From 13-2-20CM-68-14 sp046733295 (GTDB lineage: Bacteria > Actinomycetota > Thermoleophilia > Gaiellales > Gaiellaceae): 22,008 nt of DNA. This document shows, piece by piece, positions 1-8,192 of the stretch. The stretch lies in the NCBI GenBank assembly GCA_046733295.1, contig JBKPOY010000057.1:1-22008 (forward strand), read 5' to 3'. Within the stretch, counting starts at the first letter, position 1. The number at the start of each line of letters is the position of its first letter. A program made the position numbers and the translations under genes. Under the pieces are notes generated by a model. The model was not told where the DNA came from. It made no database searches and was given only the letters and a program-made list of their open reading frames with translations.

Positions 1-635
1 CGCCTCGCGATCAGCTGGCGGCGCTCGAGGAGGCCTGCGGGCTGATCCGGCGCCTCTGGGACGGCGAGCGCGTCGACCACGACGGGCGCTTCTTCAAGAC
101 GAAGCGCGCTTACCTCCATACCCGTCCCCAGCAACCGCCCCCGCTCTTCGTCTCGGCCTTCCGCCCCGGCGCGGCGCGAGTCGCGGGACGGTTCGGCGAC
201 GGCATTTGGACGATGGCCGACCCCGACACCGCGCCCGATCTGATCGACATCTACCGGACCGCTGCCGAGGAAGCCGGGCGATCCCCCGGCACGATCGTGC
301 TCGAAGCGGGGTTCTCCTGGGCCCCGACCGACGACGAGGCGCTGGAGGCGGCCCGCGTCTGGAAGGGCGCCGTGCCCGACGACCATTACACCGCCGACTG
401 GTTCGACCCGCGGGCGATGTACCAGCACGGCGAGAAGGAGGTCTCCGACGAGGCGTTTGCAGACCGGTCCCCGATCTCGTCGGACCCTGACGTCCATGTC
501 GAGCGAATCCGCGCGCTCAATCAGATCGCCGACGGCGACGTGATCGTGAAGCTCTCGAACCAATCCGGGGCGAATGCGCTCGAAGCGATCCGCGTCTACG
601 GGGAGCGGGTGCTGCCGAAGCTCCGCGGCGGCTAG
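1..635 (+). CDS. LLM-class (luciferase-like) F420-dependent-type oxidoreductase, 3' part
   Basis: The frame is open from the first complete codon at base 3 to a TAG at 633-635, so the gene starts before the window; about 210 C-terminal residues are visible. The visible part begins with an alpha-helical stretch leading to WDGERVDHDGRFF, a pattern typical of luciferase-like monooxygenases. It continues through PLFVSAFRPGAARVAGRFGDG, the strand and helix that line the cofactor pocket in this TIM-barrel family. The C-terminus (DPDVHVERIRALNQIADGDVIV) resembles F420-dependent glucose-6-phosphate dehydrogenase-like proteins. A hydride-transfer enzyme using F420 or FMN is likely; the substrate cannot be read from sequence. 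The stop overlaps the convergent cupin gene by a few bases. Confidence 0.85.
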   Translation, partial: PRDQLAALEEACGLIRRLWDGERVDHDGRFFKTKRAYLHTRPQQPPPLFVSAFRPGAARVAGRFGDGIWTMADPDTAPDLIDIYRTAAEEAGRSPGTIVLEAGFSWAPTDDEALEAARVWKGAVPDDHYTADWFDPRAMYQHGEKEVSDEAFADRSPISSDPDVHVERIRALNQIADGDVIVKLSNQSGANALEAIRVYGERVLPKLRGG

Positions 636-1111
636 GTCTCACCCTCCCAGTAGTCGACGCCCGCGTCGGCCCTTTTCACCATGATCTTGTCCCGCTCGTC
701 CTCGGGCCACAGGCCGATCTTGTCGCTGTCCGGATACACGGCCGCGTTCGGCACGATCATCGTCGAGAACATGAGGAAGCGCACCGGCTCCTCGCTGCGG
801 TTCGTCAGCTTGTGGGCGCCCTCAGGGCCAACGGCGAAGGCGACCGTGTCCCCGGGCTCGAGCTCGTCCTCGCCGCCGGGATGGCGGACTGTGAGGAGGC
901 CCGAGAGGACGACCAGCCACTCCTCGTTGCCGTACTCGTAGTGGTAGGGGCAGTTGCTCTGCCCCGGTGGAAGCTCGTAGATCGTCGCGCCGAGCCTCGA
1001 GCCCCCGATCGAAGGTCCGAAGCGGTTGTAGCCGCCGACGTAGCCCTCGGGATCGCCTTCGTCCCACTGCAGTTCGCTGGTGAAGACGTTGACGCGCCGG
1101 AGCTCGCTCAC
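632..1111 (-). CDS. Cupin-domain protein
   Basis: A 159-residue single-domain cupin beginning at a GTG. The two cupin motifs are visible. The first runs from about residue 50 to 71, with H57 and E63/E64 as probable metal ligands; the second runs from 87 to 104, containing PEGAH with H100 and ending at N104. Motif 1 reads His-x-Glu rather than the usual His-x-His, so the metal site is slightly atypical. The C-terminal tail (about residues 120-159) is charged and ends in YWEGET. The length fits small stand-alone cupins, which are often sugar-modifying or dioxygenase-like, but nothing here identifies the substrate. The gene lies 18 bp downstream of the glyoxalase-fold gene on the same strand, probably in one operon. 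Its stop overlaps the convergent oxidoreductase. Confidence 0.85.
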   Translation of the reverse strand: MSELRRVNVFTSELQWDEGDPEGYVGGYNRFGPSIGGSRLGATIYELPPGQSNCPYHYEYGNEEWLVVLSGLLTVRHPGGEDELEPGDTVAFAVGPEGAHKLTNRSEEPVRFLMFSTMIVPNAAVYPDSDKIGLWPEDERDKIMVKRADAGVDYWEGET

Positions 1112-1129
1112 GCCGCGCAGCCTGTCAGA

Positions 1130-1495
1130 TCAGCCCTGGGTCGACTTGTACAGCCCGACCAGGTGTCCCTCCGGGTCCTGGAACTGCGCGATCGTGACCA
1201 TCGGCATCTCGGTCACGGGCATCACGACGGTCCCGCCGGCGCCCTCGATCTTGTCGAGCGTCGCCTGGGGGTCGTCGACCTCGACGTAGAAGGTCGCGTG
1301 ACCGCTGCCCGCCGGCGTCGTGCCGACCCCACCGCCGATCCCGGTCTGGGACGGATCGGTCATTCCGTAGTCCACGCCTTCCATGCCCTCGCCCTCGGGC
1401 ATTTGGAACTGCCACCCGAAGACGTCGCCGTAGAAGCCCCTCAGCTTCTCGCCATCCTGTCCCACGACCTCGAACCAACCGACCGTGTTCGCCAT
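1130..1495 (-). CDS. VOC-family (glyoxalase/bleomycin-resistance fold) protein
   Basis: A 121-residue protein with a complete vicinal oxygen chelate fold. The N-terminal VGWFEVVGQDGEKLRGFYGDVFGW is the first beta-alpha-beta unit, and the second unit ends with QFQDPEGHLVGLYKS, the usual closing strand with an acidic or polar metal position. It resembles the actinobacterial VOC proteins commonly annotated as glyoxalase-like with no known reaction. The ATG is preceded by GGGAGG with a short spacer, a good ribosome-binding site. It leads a two-gene minus-strand unit with the cupin gene. The substrate is unknown. Confidence 0.85.
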   Translation of the reverse strand: MANTVGWFEVVGQDGEKLRGFYGDVFGWQFQMPEGEGMEGVDYGMTDPSQTGIGGGVGTTPAGSGHATFYVEVDDPQATLDKIEGAGGTVVMPVTEMPMVTIAQFQDPEGHLVGLYKSTQG

Positions 1496-1549
1496 CTCGC
1501 CTCCCTGGGACCCCTCGTTTCTCGCTGAGACGTTACCGGTCGGCCGTCG

Positions 1550-2964
<1,415 letters not shown>

Positions 2965-2968
<4 letters not shown>

Positions 2969-4374
2969 CGCAGCCGCTCCGGGACGACGTCGAAGTCGAG
3001 GGCCCGCTCGAGCGCGTGGCCGGCGTGGAAGAGCGTGTTCTCGGCGAACTGCGGCCCGATCAGCTGCAGGCCCACCGGCAACCCCTCCGACAGGCCGCAG
3101 GGGATGGAGAGACCCGGCAGGCCCGCCATGTTCGACGGGATCGTCAGGACGTCCGAGAGATACATCGCAAGCGGGTTCTCGGCCTTTTCGCCGATCCTGA
3201 AGGCGACCGTCGGCGACGTCGGCGAGGCGATGAGGTCGAACCGCTCGAAGAGCGCCTCGTGCTCCTGCTTGATCAGCGTCCGGACCTTCTGGGCCTGGCC
3301 GTAGAAGGCCTCGTAGTACCCGGCCGAGAGGGCGTAGGTGCCGAGCATGATCCGCCGCTTCGGCTCGTCGCCGAAGCCCTCGTCGCGCGTGCGTGCGTAC
3401 AGCTGTCGAAGCTCCCCGACGGCCGCGGCGCGATGCCCGTAGCGAACGCCGTCGTACCGGGCGAGGTTCGACGAAGCCTCCGCCGGCGCGATTAGGTAGT
3501 AGCAGGCGAGCCCGTAGTCCACCGACCTCGGCAGGTTGCACTCCGCGATCTCCGCGCCGAGCTCTTGAGCCCGCTCGAGCGCTCCGTTCACCTGCTCCGA
3601 GACGCCCGCCTCGATCCCCTCCGCCTCGTTCAGCTCCTTCGGGACCCCGATCCGCAGGCCCTTGAGATCCTCGGCCTCCGGCACCTCGACCTGCTCGCGG
3701 AGCTCGACCGTCGTCGAGTCGCAGCGATCCCGGCCCGCGATCGTGCGGTAGAGCACCGCGCAGTCGCGGACGGTCTTCGTGATCGGGCCGATCTGGTCGA
3801 GGCTCGACGCGAAGGCGACGATGCCGTACCGGCTGACCGTGCCGTACGTCGGCCGCAGGCCGACGACGCCGCAGAGCGCGGCCGGCTGCTTGATCGAGCC
3901 GCCCGTGTCGGAGCCCAGAGCCCAGGGAGCAAGCCCGCCCGCGACGGCCGCTGTCGAACCGCCGGAAGAGCCGCCCGGGACGCGGTCGGGGTCCCAGGGG
4001 TTGTGCGAGGGCCCGAAGCCGGAGTTCTCGGTGGACGAGCCCATCGCGAACTCGTCCATGTTCGTCTTGCCGAGCAGCGGCATCCCCGCGCCCTTGCAAC
4101 GGGTCGCAACGGTGGCGTCGAACACCGGCTTGTACCCCGCCAGGATCTTCGAGCCCGCCGTCGTCTCGACCCCGCGGGTCGAGATCAGGTCCTTGAACGC
4201 GATCGGCACGCCGTCTCCGGTGGGCTCGTCGACGGTCGTCAGGTACGCGTGCAGCTCCGGGTCCCGTGCGGCGATCGCCTCACCGTAGGCCGCGTGCAGC
4301 TCGGCCCCCGAGACCTCACGACGCTCGAGCAGCCCGGCGGCCTCCTCGGCGGTCATCCTCAGCGTGTCGATCAT
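2965..4374 (-). CDS. gatA: Aspartyl/glutamyl-tRNA amidotransferase subunit A
   Basis: A 469-residue amidase-signature protein. The Lys-cisSer-Ser triad is visible: K61 in IAFKDLIS, S136 in the GGSSGGS motif and S160 in GSDTGGSIKQPA, with the 24-residue spacing seen between the two serines in characterised family members. It hydrolyses glutamine (or asparagine) and channels ammonia to GatB. The start at ATG 4372-4374 gives the usual short N-terminal helix. An ATG seven codons into this frame is a possible alternative. The gene follows gatC after a 135-bp gap, longer than expected in an operon and containing a repeated hairpin, and it overlaps gatB by four bases. Confidence 0.98.
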
Positions 4375-4401
4375 GGGACCCGCCCCGAGCCCAGACCCCT
4401 T

Positions 4402-4430
4402 GGGGGGCGAAAAAGCGCCCCTACCGGCAC
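4402..4430 (-). repeat. Intergenic hairpin repeat, copy 1 (upstream of gatA)
   Basis: Read on the minus strand, this element begins GTGCCGGTAGGGGCG and folds as GGGGCG, a T-rich loop, then CGCCCC. A near-identical element lies at 8145-8170 in front of an unrelated gene. This copy starts 56 bp before the gatA start codon, in the gap between gatC and gatA. The two copies differ only by small insertions in the loop. No long U-tract follows the stem, so it is not a classic terminator. Confidence 0.55.
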
Positions 4431-4509
4431 GCTAGCGAGGGCCCTCCGACGCATGGGAAACGCGTCAGTGACGAAAGCGTCAACGAGGCTCCAAGCACGC
4501 ATCATCGGC

Positions 4510-4791
4510 TCACCCCGCCGGGACTCGGAAGAAGTCGCCGGCCCGATCCGGCGCGTTCTCCAGGGCCTCGTCGACCGAGAGCGAGGGCCGTGCCCGGTCG
4601 TCGGCCCACACGTTGGCCAGCTCGAGCGGGTGGGCGGTCGGCTGAACGCCTGACAGATCGAGCTCCGCAACCTTGCCGACGGCCTCGAGGATCGCGTTCA
4701 GCTGCTCGCGGAAGCGTTCGATCTCGTCCTCGGTCAGGTCGAGGCGGGCGAGGTTCGCTACGTGCAGAACTTCTTCTCTCGAGATCGCCAC
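4510..4791 (-). CDS. gatC: Aspartyl/glutamyl-tRNA amidotransferase subunit C
   Basis: A 93-residue protein beginning (V/M)AISREEVLHVANLARLDLTEDEI, the characteristic GatC N-terminus, and continuing with an amphipathic helix and an extended C-terminal strand that wraps GatA. GatC stabilises the GatA-GatB complex. I chose the GTG at 4789-4791 because GGAGGA lies nine bases upstream and because it gives the family's standard first residues. A TTG six codons earlier is in frame but would lie inside the ribosome-binding site. A terminator-like hairpin and T-tract end directly at the ribosome-binding site, so expression may depend on read-through from the cold shock gene or on a promoter inside it. 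Confidence 0.95.
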   Translation of the reverse strand: MAISREEVLHVANLARLDLTEDEIERFREQLNAILEAVGKVAELDLSGVQPTAHPLELANVWADDRARPSLSVDEALENAPDRAGDFFRVPAG

Positions 4792-4806
4792 CGCGTTGCA
4801 TCCTCC

Positions 4807-4838
4807 CAAAAGAAAGCGGCCCCCTTTCGGAGGCCGCT
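4807..4838 (-). terminator. Intrinsic terminator or attenuator between csp and gatC
   Basis: On the minus strand a perfect seven-base stem (AGCGGCC pairing with GGCCGCT, arms 4832-4838 and 4815-4821) with a ten-base loop is followed by TTCTTTT. This has the form of a rho-independent terminator for the cold shock gene, whose stop is 25 bp upstream. The T-tract abuts the gatC ribosome-binding site with no space between them. Confidence 0.75.
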
Positions 4839-4862
4839 GGTGGTTTCCGGTTCCGAAAGGTC

Positions 4863-5063
4863 TTAGATCGCCTGGACGTTCACTGCCTGCAGGCCCTTGT
4901 CGCCCTGCTCGACATCGAACTGAACGCGCTGCCCCTCGGTCAGCGAGCGGTAGCCCTCCATCGTGATCTTCGAGTGGTGGACGAAGACGTCCTCCCCACC
5001 CTCACGCTCGATGAAGCCGTAGCCCTTCTCGTTCGAGAACCACTTAACGGTGCCCTCAGCCAA
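4863..5063 (-). CDS. Cold shock domain protein (CspA family)
   Basis: A 66-residue single cold-shock domain of normal length. RNP1 (KGYGFI) and RNP2 (DVFVHHS) are both intact, preceded by the canonical GTVKWFSNEKG strand. It binds single-stranded RNA or DNA, melts secondary structure and can act as an RNA chaperone and antiterminator. The start codon is TTG at 5061-5063, with GGGAG seven bases upstream. The gene has its own leader with a hairpin (5097-5115) and a plausible promoter at the end of folD, and is followed by an intrinsic terminator. It sits between folD and gatC on the same strand. Confidence 0.97.
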   Translation of the reverse strand: MAEGTVKWFSNEKGYGFIEREGGEDVFVHHSKITMEGYRSLTEGQRVQFDVEQGDKGLQAVNVQAI

Positions 5064-5096
5064 CGAAATACTCCCTTCCTACAACAAACAAAACGA

Positions 5097-5115
5097 CGGC
5101 TCGGGCACCGAGCCG
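5097..5115 (-). promoter_or_regulatory. Leader hairpin upstream of the cold shock gene (or folD terminator)
   Basis: A perfect eight-base inverted repeat (CGGCTCGG and CCGAGCCG) with a three-base loop. On the minus strand it is followed by the T-rich run TCGTTTTGTTTGTTG. It could be the terminator of the folD transcript or a structured element in the cold shock mRNA leader. It ends about 20 bases before the cold shock ribosome-binding site. Confidence 0.55.
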
Positions 5116-5139
5116 CCGACCAGCATTTGAAGCGGGCGA

Positions 5140-5168
5140 AACATAGCGTTACCCCTTTGGGAACGCAA
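5140..5168 (-). promoter_or_regulatory. Possible promoter for the cold shock gene
   Basis: On the minus strand TTGCGT (5163-5168) and TATGTT (5140-5145) are separated by exactly 17 bases, close to a housekeeping-sigma -35/-10 pair. The -10 box lies just after the folD stop codon. Transcription would start near 5133 and put the 5097-5115 hairpin in a leader of about 70 bases. The motif matches are partial (about four of six in each box), and this has not been tested. Confidence 0.35.
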
Positions 5169-6000
5169 GGACGCCCCGCCGGTACCGTGCCGCCTTCACC
5201 GTGTTGCGCAGGAGCATCGCGATCGTCATCGGCCCGACCCCGCCCGGGACCGGAGTGATGAAGCCCGCGAGCTCGCCGGCGTCGGGAGCAACGTCTCCCA
5301 CGACGCCGTTGTCCGTCCGGTTGATGCCGACGTCGACGACCGCGGAGCCCTGCTTGACCATGTCCTGAGTGACGACCTCCGGCGAGCCGACCGCGACGAC
5401 GAGCACGTCCGCCTCGAGCGTCAGCTCGGCGAGATCGCGGGTGCGGGAGTGAGCGATCGTGACGGTCGCGTTCGCCTGCAGGAGCAGGTGCGCGATCGGC
5501 TTGCCGACGATGTCGCTGCGCCCCACGACGACAGCCTGGTGGCCCTCCAGCGGGATGCGATGCTCGGCCAGCAGCGCCATGATCCCGAGTGGCGTGGCCG
5601 GCACCAACGTCGGCCGGCCGAGGTAGAGCTGGCCGGCGTTGAACGGATGGAAGCCGTCGACGTCCTTCACGGGTTCGACGGCGCGGATGACACGCGCTTC
5701 GTCGATCTGTGGCGGCAGGGGCAGCTGCACGAGGATCCCGTCGACGTCGGCGTCGGCGTTGAGCTCCGAGATCAGCCCCAGCAGCTCGTCCTCGCCGACC
5801 TCCGCCGGCAGCTTGCGGTCGTCGGATTCGATCCCGGCTTCCTGCGCGGCCTCGTGCTTGCGCTTCAGGTAGATCGTCGAGGCCGGGTCCTCGCCGACCT
5901 GGACGGTGACGAGCTTGAGGCCGCCGAGCTCACGCACCTCCTCCGTGACCTCGGCACGGATCCGCGCCGCCAGCGGCGGCCCTTCCATCAGCGTCGCCAC
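5149..6000 (-). CDS. folD: Bifunctional methylenetetrahydrofolate dehydrogenase / methenyltetrahydrofolate cyclohydrolase
   Basis: A 283-residue FolD of normal length. Visible motifs are STIYLKRK with the catalytic Y44 and K48, GILVQLPLP (88-96), KDVDGFHP (112-119), the NADP-binding GRSDIVGKP (160-168) and PGGVGPMT (252-259). The enzyme interconverts 5,10-methylene-, 5,10-methenyl- and 10-formyl-tetrahydrofolate in the cytoplasm, supplying one-carbon units for purines, thymidylate and formyl-Met-tRNA. The start is GTG at 5998-6000; an ATG four codons later is possible. It lies seven bases downstream of the diiron protein gene on the same strand with no visible ribosome-binding site, which suggests coupled translation. 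Confidence 0.97.
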   Translation of the reverse strand: MATLMEGPPLAARIRAEVTEEVRELGGLKLVTVQVGEDPASTIYLKRKHEAAQEAGIESDDRKLPAEVGEDELLGLISELNADADVDGILVQLPLPPQIDEARVIRAVEPVKDVDGFHPFNAGQLYLGRPTLVPATPLGIMALLAEHRIPLEGHQAVVVGRSDIVGKPIAHLLLQANATVTIAHSRTRDLAELTLEADVLVVAVGSPEVVTQDMVKQGSAVVDVGINRTDNGVVGDVAPDAGELAGFITPVPGGVGPMTIAMLLRNTVKAARYRRGVLAFPKG

Positions 6001-6007
6001 GATTCGG

Positions 6008-6820
6008 CTAGACCGGCAGCTCGACGTCGCTGACGTCGAGGCCGAGCGACTCGGCGAGCCTGACTCCGATCTCGAGGTCCTCCTTCAGGCGCTCGACGTC
6101 GCGTGCGTGCATCGCCCGGCCGATGAAGGCGCGTTCCTTCGGACGCCAGAGCGCGTGCTCGACGAAGGTCGGCAGTAGCCGGTTGGCGGCCTCGACGAGC
6201 TTGCGCTTCGTCTGCTCTGACGCGTTCTCGAGCAGCACGCGCTCGTACGCCATTCCGGCGCCGTGATGGATCCCGTCGTCGGTGGTCAGCCGGTTGCAGA
6301 GATCCTCGAGCACCGTCCCGCGCGAGGACCGGGCGATCAGGCGGAAGCGCGAGATGATCAACCGCTCGTAGAAGACCTGCATCTGGAAGACCTTCTCCTC
6401 GAGCGTGTCGGCTTCGAGGGTCATGTGCGCGAGCGTGTCCAGATGCGGATCTCGCTCCGCAGTGCCGCCGATCTCACCGGAGAGGCGCAGCCACGCCTCC
6501 GTGTGGCGCGACTCGTCCTGCACCATCGTCGAGTAGTACAGCTTCGCCTCGTGATCGGGCGCGATGTTCAGGAGCTGCGAGGCCATCTCGCAGGCGAGCT
6601 CGTCGGCCTGGAGCTGCTGCGTGATCACAGAGCGCCACATGTCGCGCCGGCGGGCGATCTTCTGCGGAGTCCCCTTCGTCTCCGGGATCGGCGGGATCTC
6701 CCCCCACGGCAGATCGCGTACCTGCCACTCGGCCCGCTTCGCGAGCTCGTAGAAGCGGAGGACGCCGGCATACGCCGTTGAGTCCTCGTGCTGCTGCTCG
6801 ACGACCTCCTTCGTGGCCAC
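6008..6820 (-). CDS. Ferritin-like (R2-type) diiron protein of unknown function
   Basis: A 270-residue all-helical protein that carries the ligand set of carboxylate-bridged diiron enzymes: E74 (QADELACE), E103xxH106 (DESRHTE), E152 (FYERLII) and D182xxH185 (DDGIHH). The order E, ExxH, E, D/ExxH is that of the ribonucleotide reductase R2/ferritin-like superfamily, with Asp replacing Glu in the last motif. The protein is shorter than a true class I R2 and no R1 gene is nearby, so an oxygenase, oxidase or desaturase-type role is as likely. The start is GTG 6818-6820 with no clear ribosome-binding site; HMG-CoA reductase diverges 42 bp away. It heads a probable two-gene unit with folD. Confidence 0.8.
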   Translation of the reverse strand: MATKEVVEQQHEDSTAYAGVLRFYELAKRAEWQVRDLPWGEIPPIPETKGTPQKIARRRDMWRSVITQQLQADELACEMASQLLNIAPDHEAKLYYSTMVQDESRHTEAWLRLSGEIGGTAERDPHLDTLAHMTLEADTLEEKVFQMQVFYERLIISRFRLIARSSRGTVLEDLCNRLTTDDGIHHGAGMAYERVLLENASEQTKRKLVEAANRLLPTFVEHALWRPKERAFIGRAMHARDVERLKEDLEIGVRLAESLGLDVSDVELPV

Positions 6821-6862
6821 GGCGCGCAGATTAACGCCCGGTCGCCGAATAAGCTGCCGCCG

Positions 6863-8089
6863 ATGGAGCTGAGACGCTGGCCCCGCAAGAACGACGCGGC
6901 GTCGATCAAGGCGCGGCAGGCCGAGTTACGCGGGCTGACCCGGGACGGCGAGGTGTTCTCGCACGACCTGGAGCCGTTCGTCAAGGCACAGGAGGCGCTC
7001 ACCGGGGTGGCCGTCATCCCCGTCTCGGTGATCGGCCCGCTCGAGCTCGAACTCGGCGAGTACGAGCTGGAGGAGCCCTTCGGCCGGCTCGTCGAGACCG
7101 CTCGCAACACGGATCGCGTCTACGTCCCCCTCGCGCACACCGAGGGCGGCCTGTCGGCCTCGCTGTATCGAGGCGCCCGGGCGGCCGCCGAGTCCGGTGG
7201 CTTCAAGACCTTCGTCCTCGCCGACCGGATCACACGCGCATCTTGTTTCGTCTGCGGCTCGAGCGAGGAGGCGGTGACGCTGTCGCGCTTCCTCGACGCC
7301 CACGTCGCGGAGATGCGCCGCTGGCTCGCAGAGCGCGTGGACGGGGATCCCGCTCTGTCCAGGTACGCCAAGCTGCGCGAGGTCGAGACGCACGTCGTCG
7401 GGCCGATGTGCCACGTCCTCTGGGCGTTCACGACCGGCGACGCGTGCGGCCCGAACATGATGACGCGAAACGCCTACGCGCTGAACATGGGCTACGTGAT
7501 GGAGCACGCGCCCGTCACGCCCCAACGGGCGATCCTCGAGGCCAACATGGGCGGCGACAAAAAGCCGTCGCACCGCTATTTCGAGCGCGGCGGTCACGGC
7601 AAGACCGTGATCGCGGAGTGCACGCTCGGCGAGGAGCCTGTCCGCCGAGTGCTCCGCACGACTGTCGACGACCTGCTCGAGCTCTCGTGGGCCGGGACAC
7701 ACGGAGCACTCGCCTCGGGGATGCAATCGGTCGCCTTCACGCCGGCCTCGGCGATCGCGGCGATTTTCGCCGCCACCGGCCAGGACCTCGGCATGGTCGG
7801 GACGAGCTCGATGGCCCACGGCACCGGCCGGCGCGTCAAGGGCGGCCTGAACTGCTCGATTCGCCTCGCCGGGCTCGAGGTGGGCACGGTCGGCGGCGGG
7901 ACGACGCTCCCCTACGCACGCTCGTGGCTGGCCCTGATGGGCTGCGCCGGCGCCGGGAAGGTCTACCGCTTCGCCCAGATCGTCGCCGCGGCGACGCTCG
8001 CGCTCGAGATCTCGGCCTCCGCGGCGATGGCGACTGCCGGCTCGCGGGAGTTCTTCCGCGCCCACCACGAGCGCGGTGGAATGCGCTGA
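6863..8089 (+). CDS. Hydroxymethylglutaryl-CoA reductase homologue (soluble)
   Basis: A 408-residue protein matching the catalytic domain of HMG-CoA reductase without a membrane domain. Catalytic residues are in place: E94 (HTEGGLSAS), K233 (GDKKPS), D308 (ATGQD) and H401 (FFRAHHERGG). Cofactor and fold motifs TGDACGPNMMTRN (191-203) and LEVGTVGGGT (338-347) are also present. The enzyme reduces HMG-CoA to mevalonate with NAD(P)H. The DKKP and C-terminal histidine arrangement resembles class I enzymes. I chose ATG 6863 because translation upstream looks random and overlaps the divergent diiron gene. No other mevalonate-pathway gene is in the window, so its pathway here is unclear. No ribosome-binding site is evident. 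Confidence 0.93.
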   Translation: MELRRWPRKNDAASIKARQAELRGLTRDGEVFSHDLEPFVKAQEALTGVAVIPVSVIGPLELELGEYELEEPFGRLVETARNTDRVYVPLAHTEGGLSASLYRGARAAAESGGFKTFVLADRITRASCFVCGSSEEAVTLSRFLDAHVAEMRRWLAERVDGDPALSRYAKLREVETHVVGPMCHVLWAFTTGDACGPNMMTRNAYALNMGYVMEHAPVTPQRAILEANMGGDKKPSHRYFERGGHGKTVIAECTLGEEPVRRVLRTTVDDLLELSWAGTHGALASGMQSVAFTPASAIAAIFAATGQDLGMVGTSSMAHGTGRRVKGGLNCSIRLAGLEVGTVGGGTTLPYARSWLALMGCAGAGKVYRFAQIVAAATLALEISASAAMATAGSREFFRAHHERGGMR

Positions 8090-8144
8090 TTCGTGACGAT
8101 CTTGTTGCCAGACCGCGCAACAGAGTGGACCCGGCACCGATATC

Positions 8145-8170
8145 GTGCCGGTAGGGGCGTTTTCGCCCCC
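8145..8170 (+). repeat. Intergenic hairpin repeat, copy 2 (upstream of the thioesterase gene)
   Basis: It begins GTGCCGGTAGGGGCG, then a short T-run and CGCCCCC, nearly identical to 4402-4430 read on the minus strand. It lies 48 bp before the ATG of the next gene. The start of this copy also forms the right arm of a separate inverted repeat (8131-8151, CCGGCAC and GTGCCGG around seven bases), so the region can fold in two alternative ways. Confidence 0.55.
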
Positions 8171-8192
8171 ACGCAGGGGCTGCGCTGACGGT

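Noticed and set aside
940..966. GGTAGGGGCA...TGCCCC hairpin resembling the intergenic repeat
   Set aside because: It lies inside the cupin coding region at codons for conserved residues, so the likeness to the repeat is probably chance.
2969..4099. Upstream extension of the gatB frame
   Set aside because: It overlaps gatA in another frame; the conserved GatB N-terminus begins at 2968 with an ATGA overlap.
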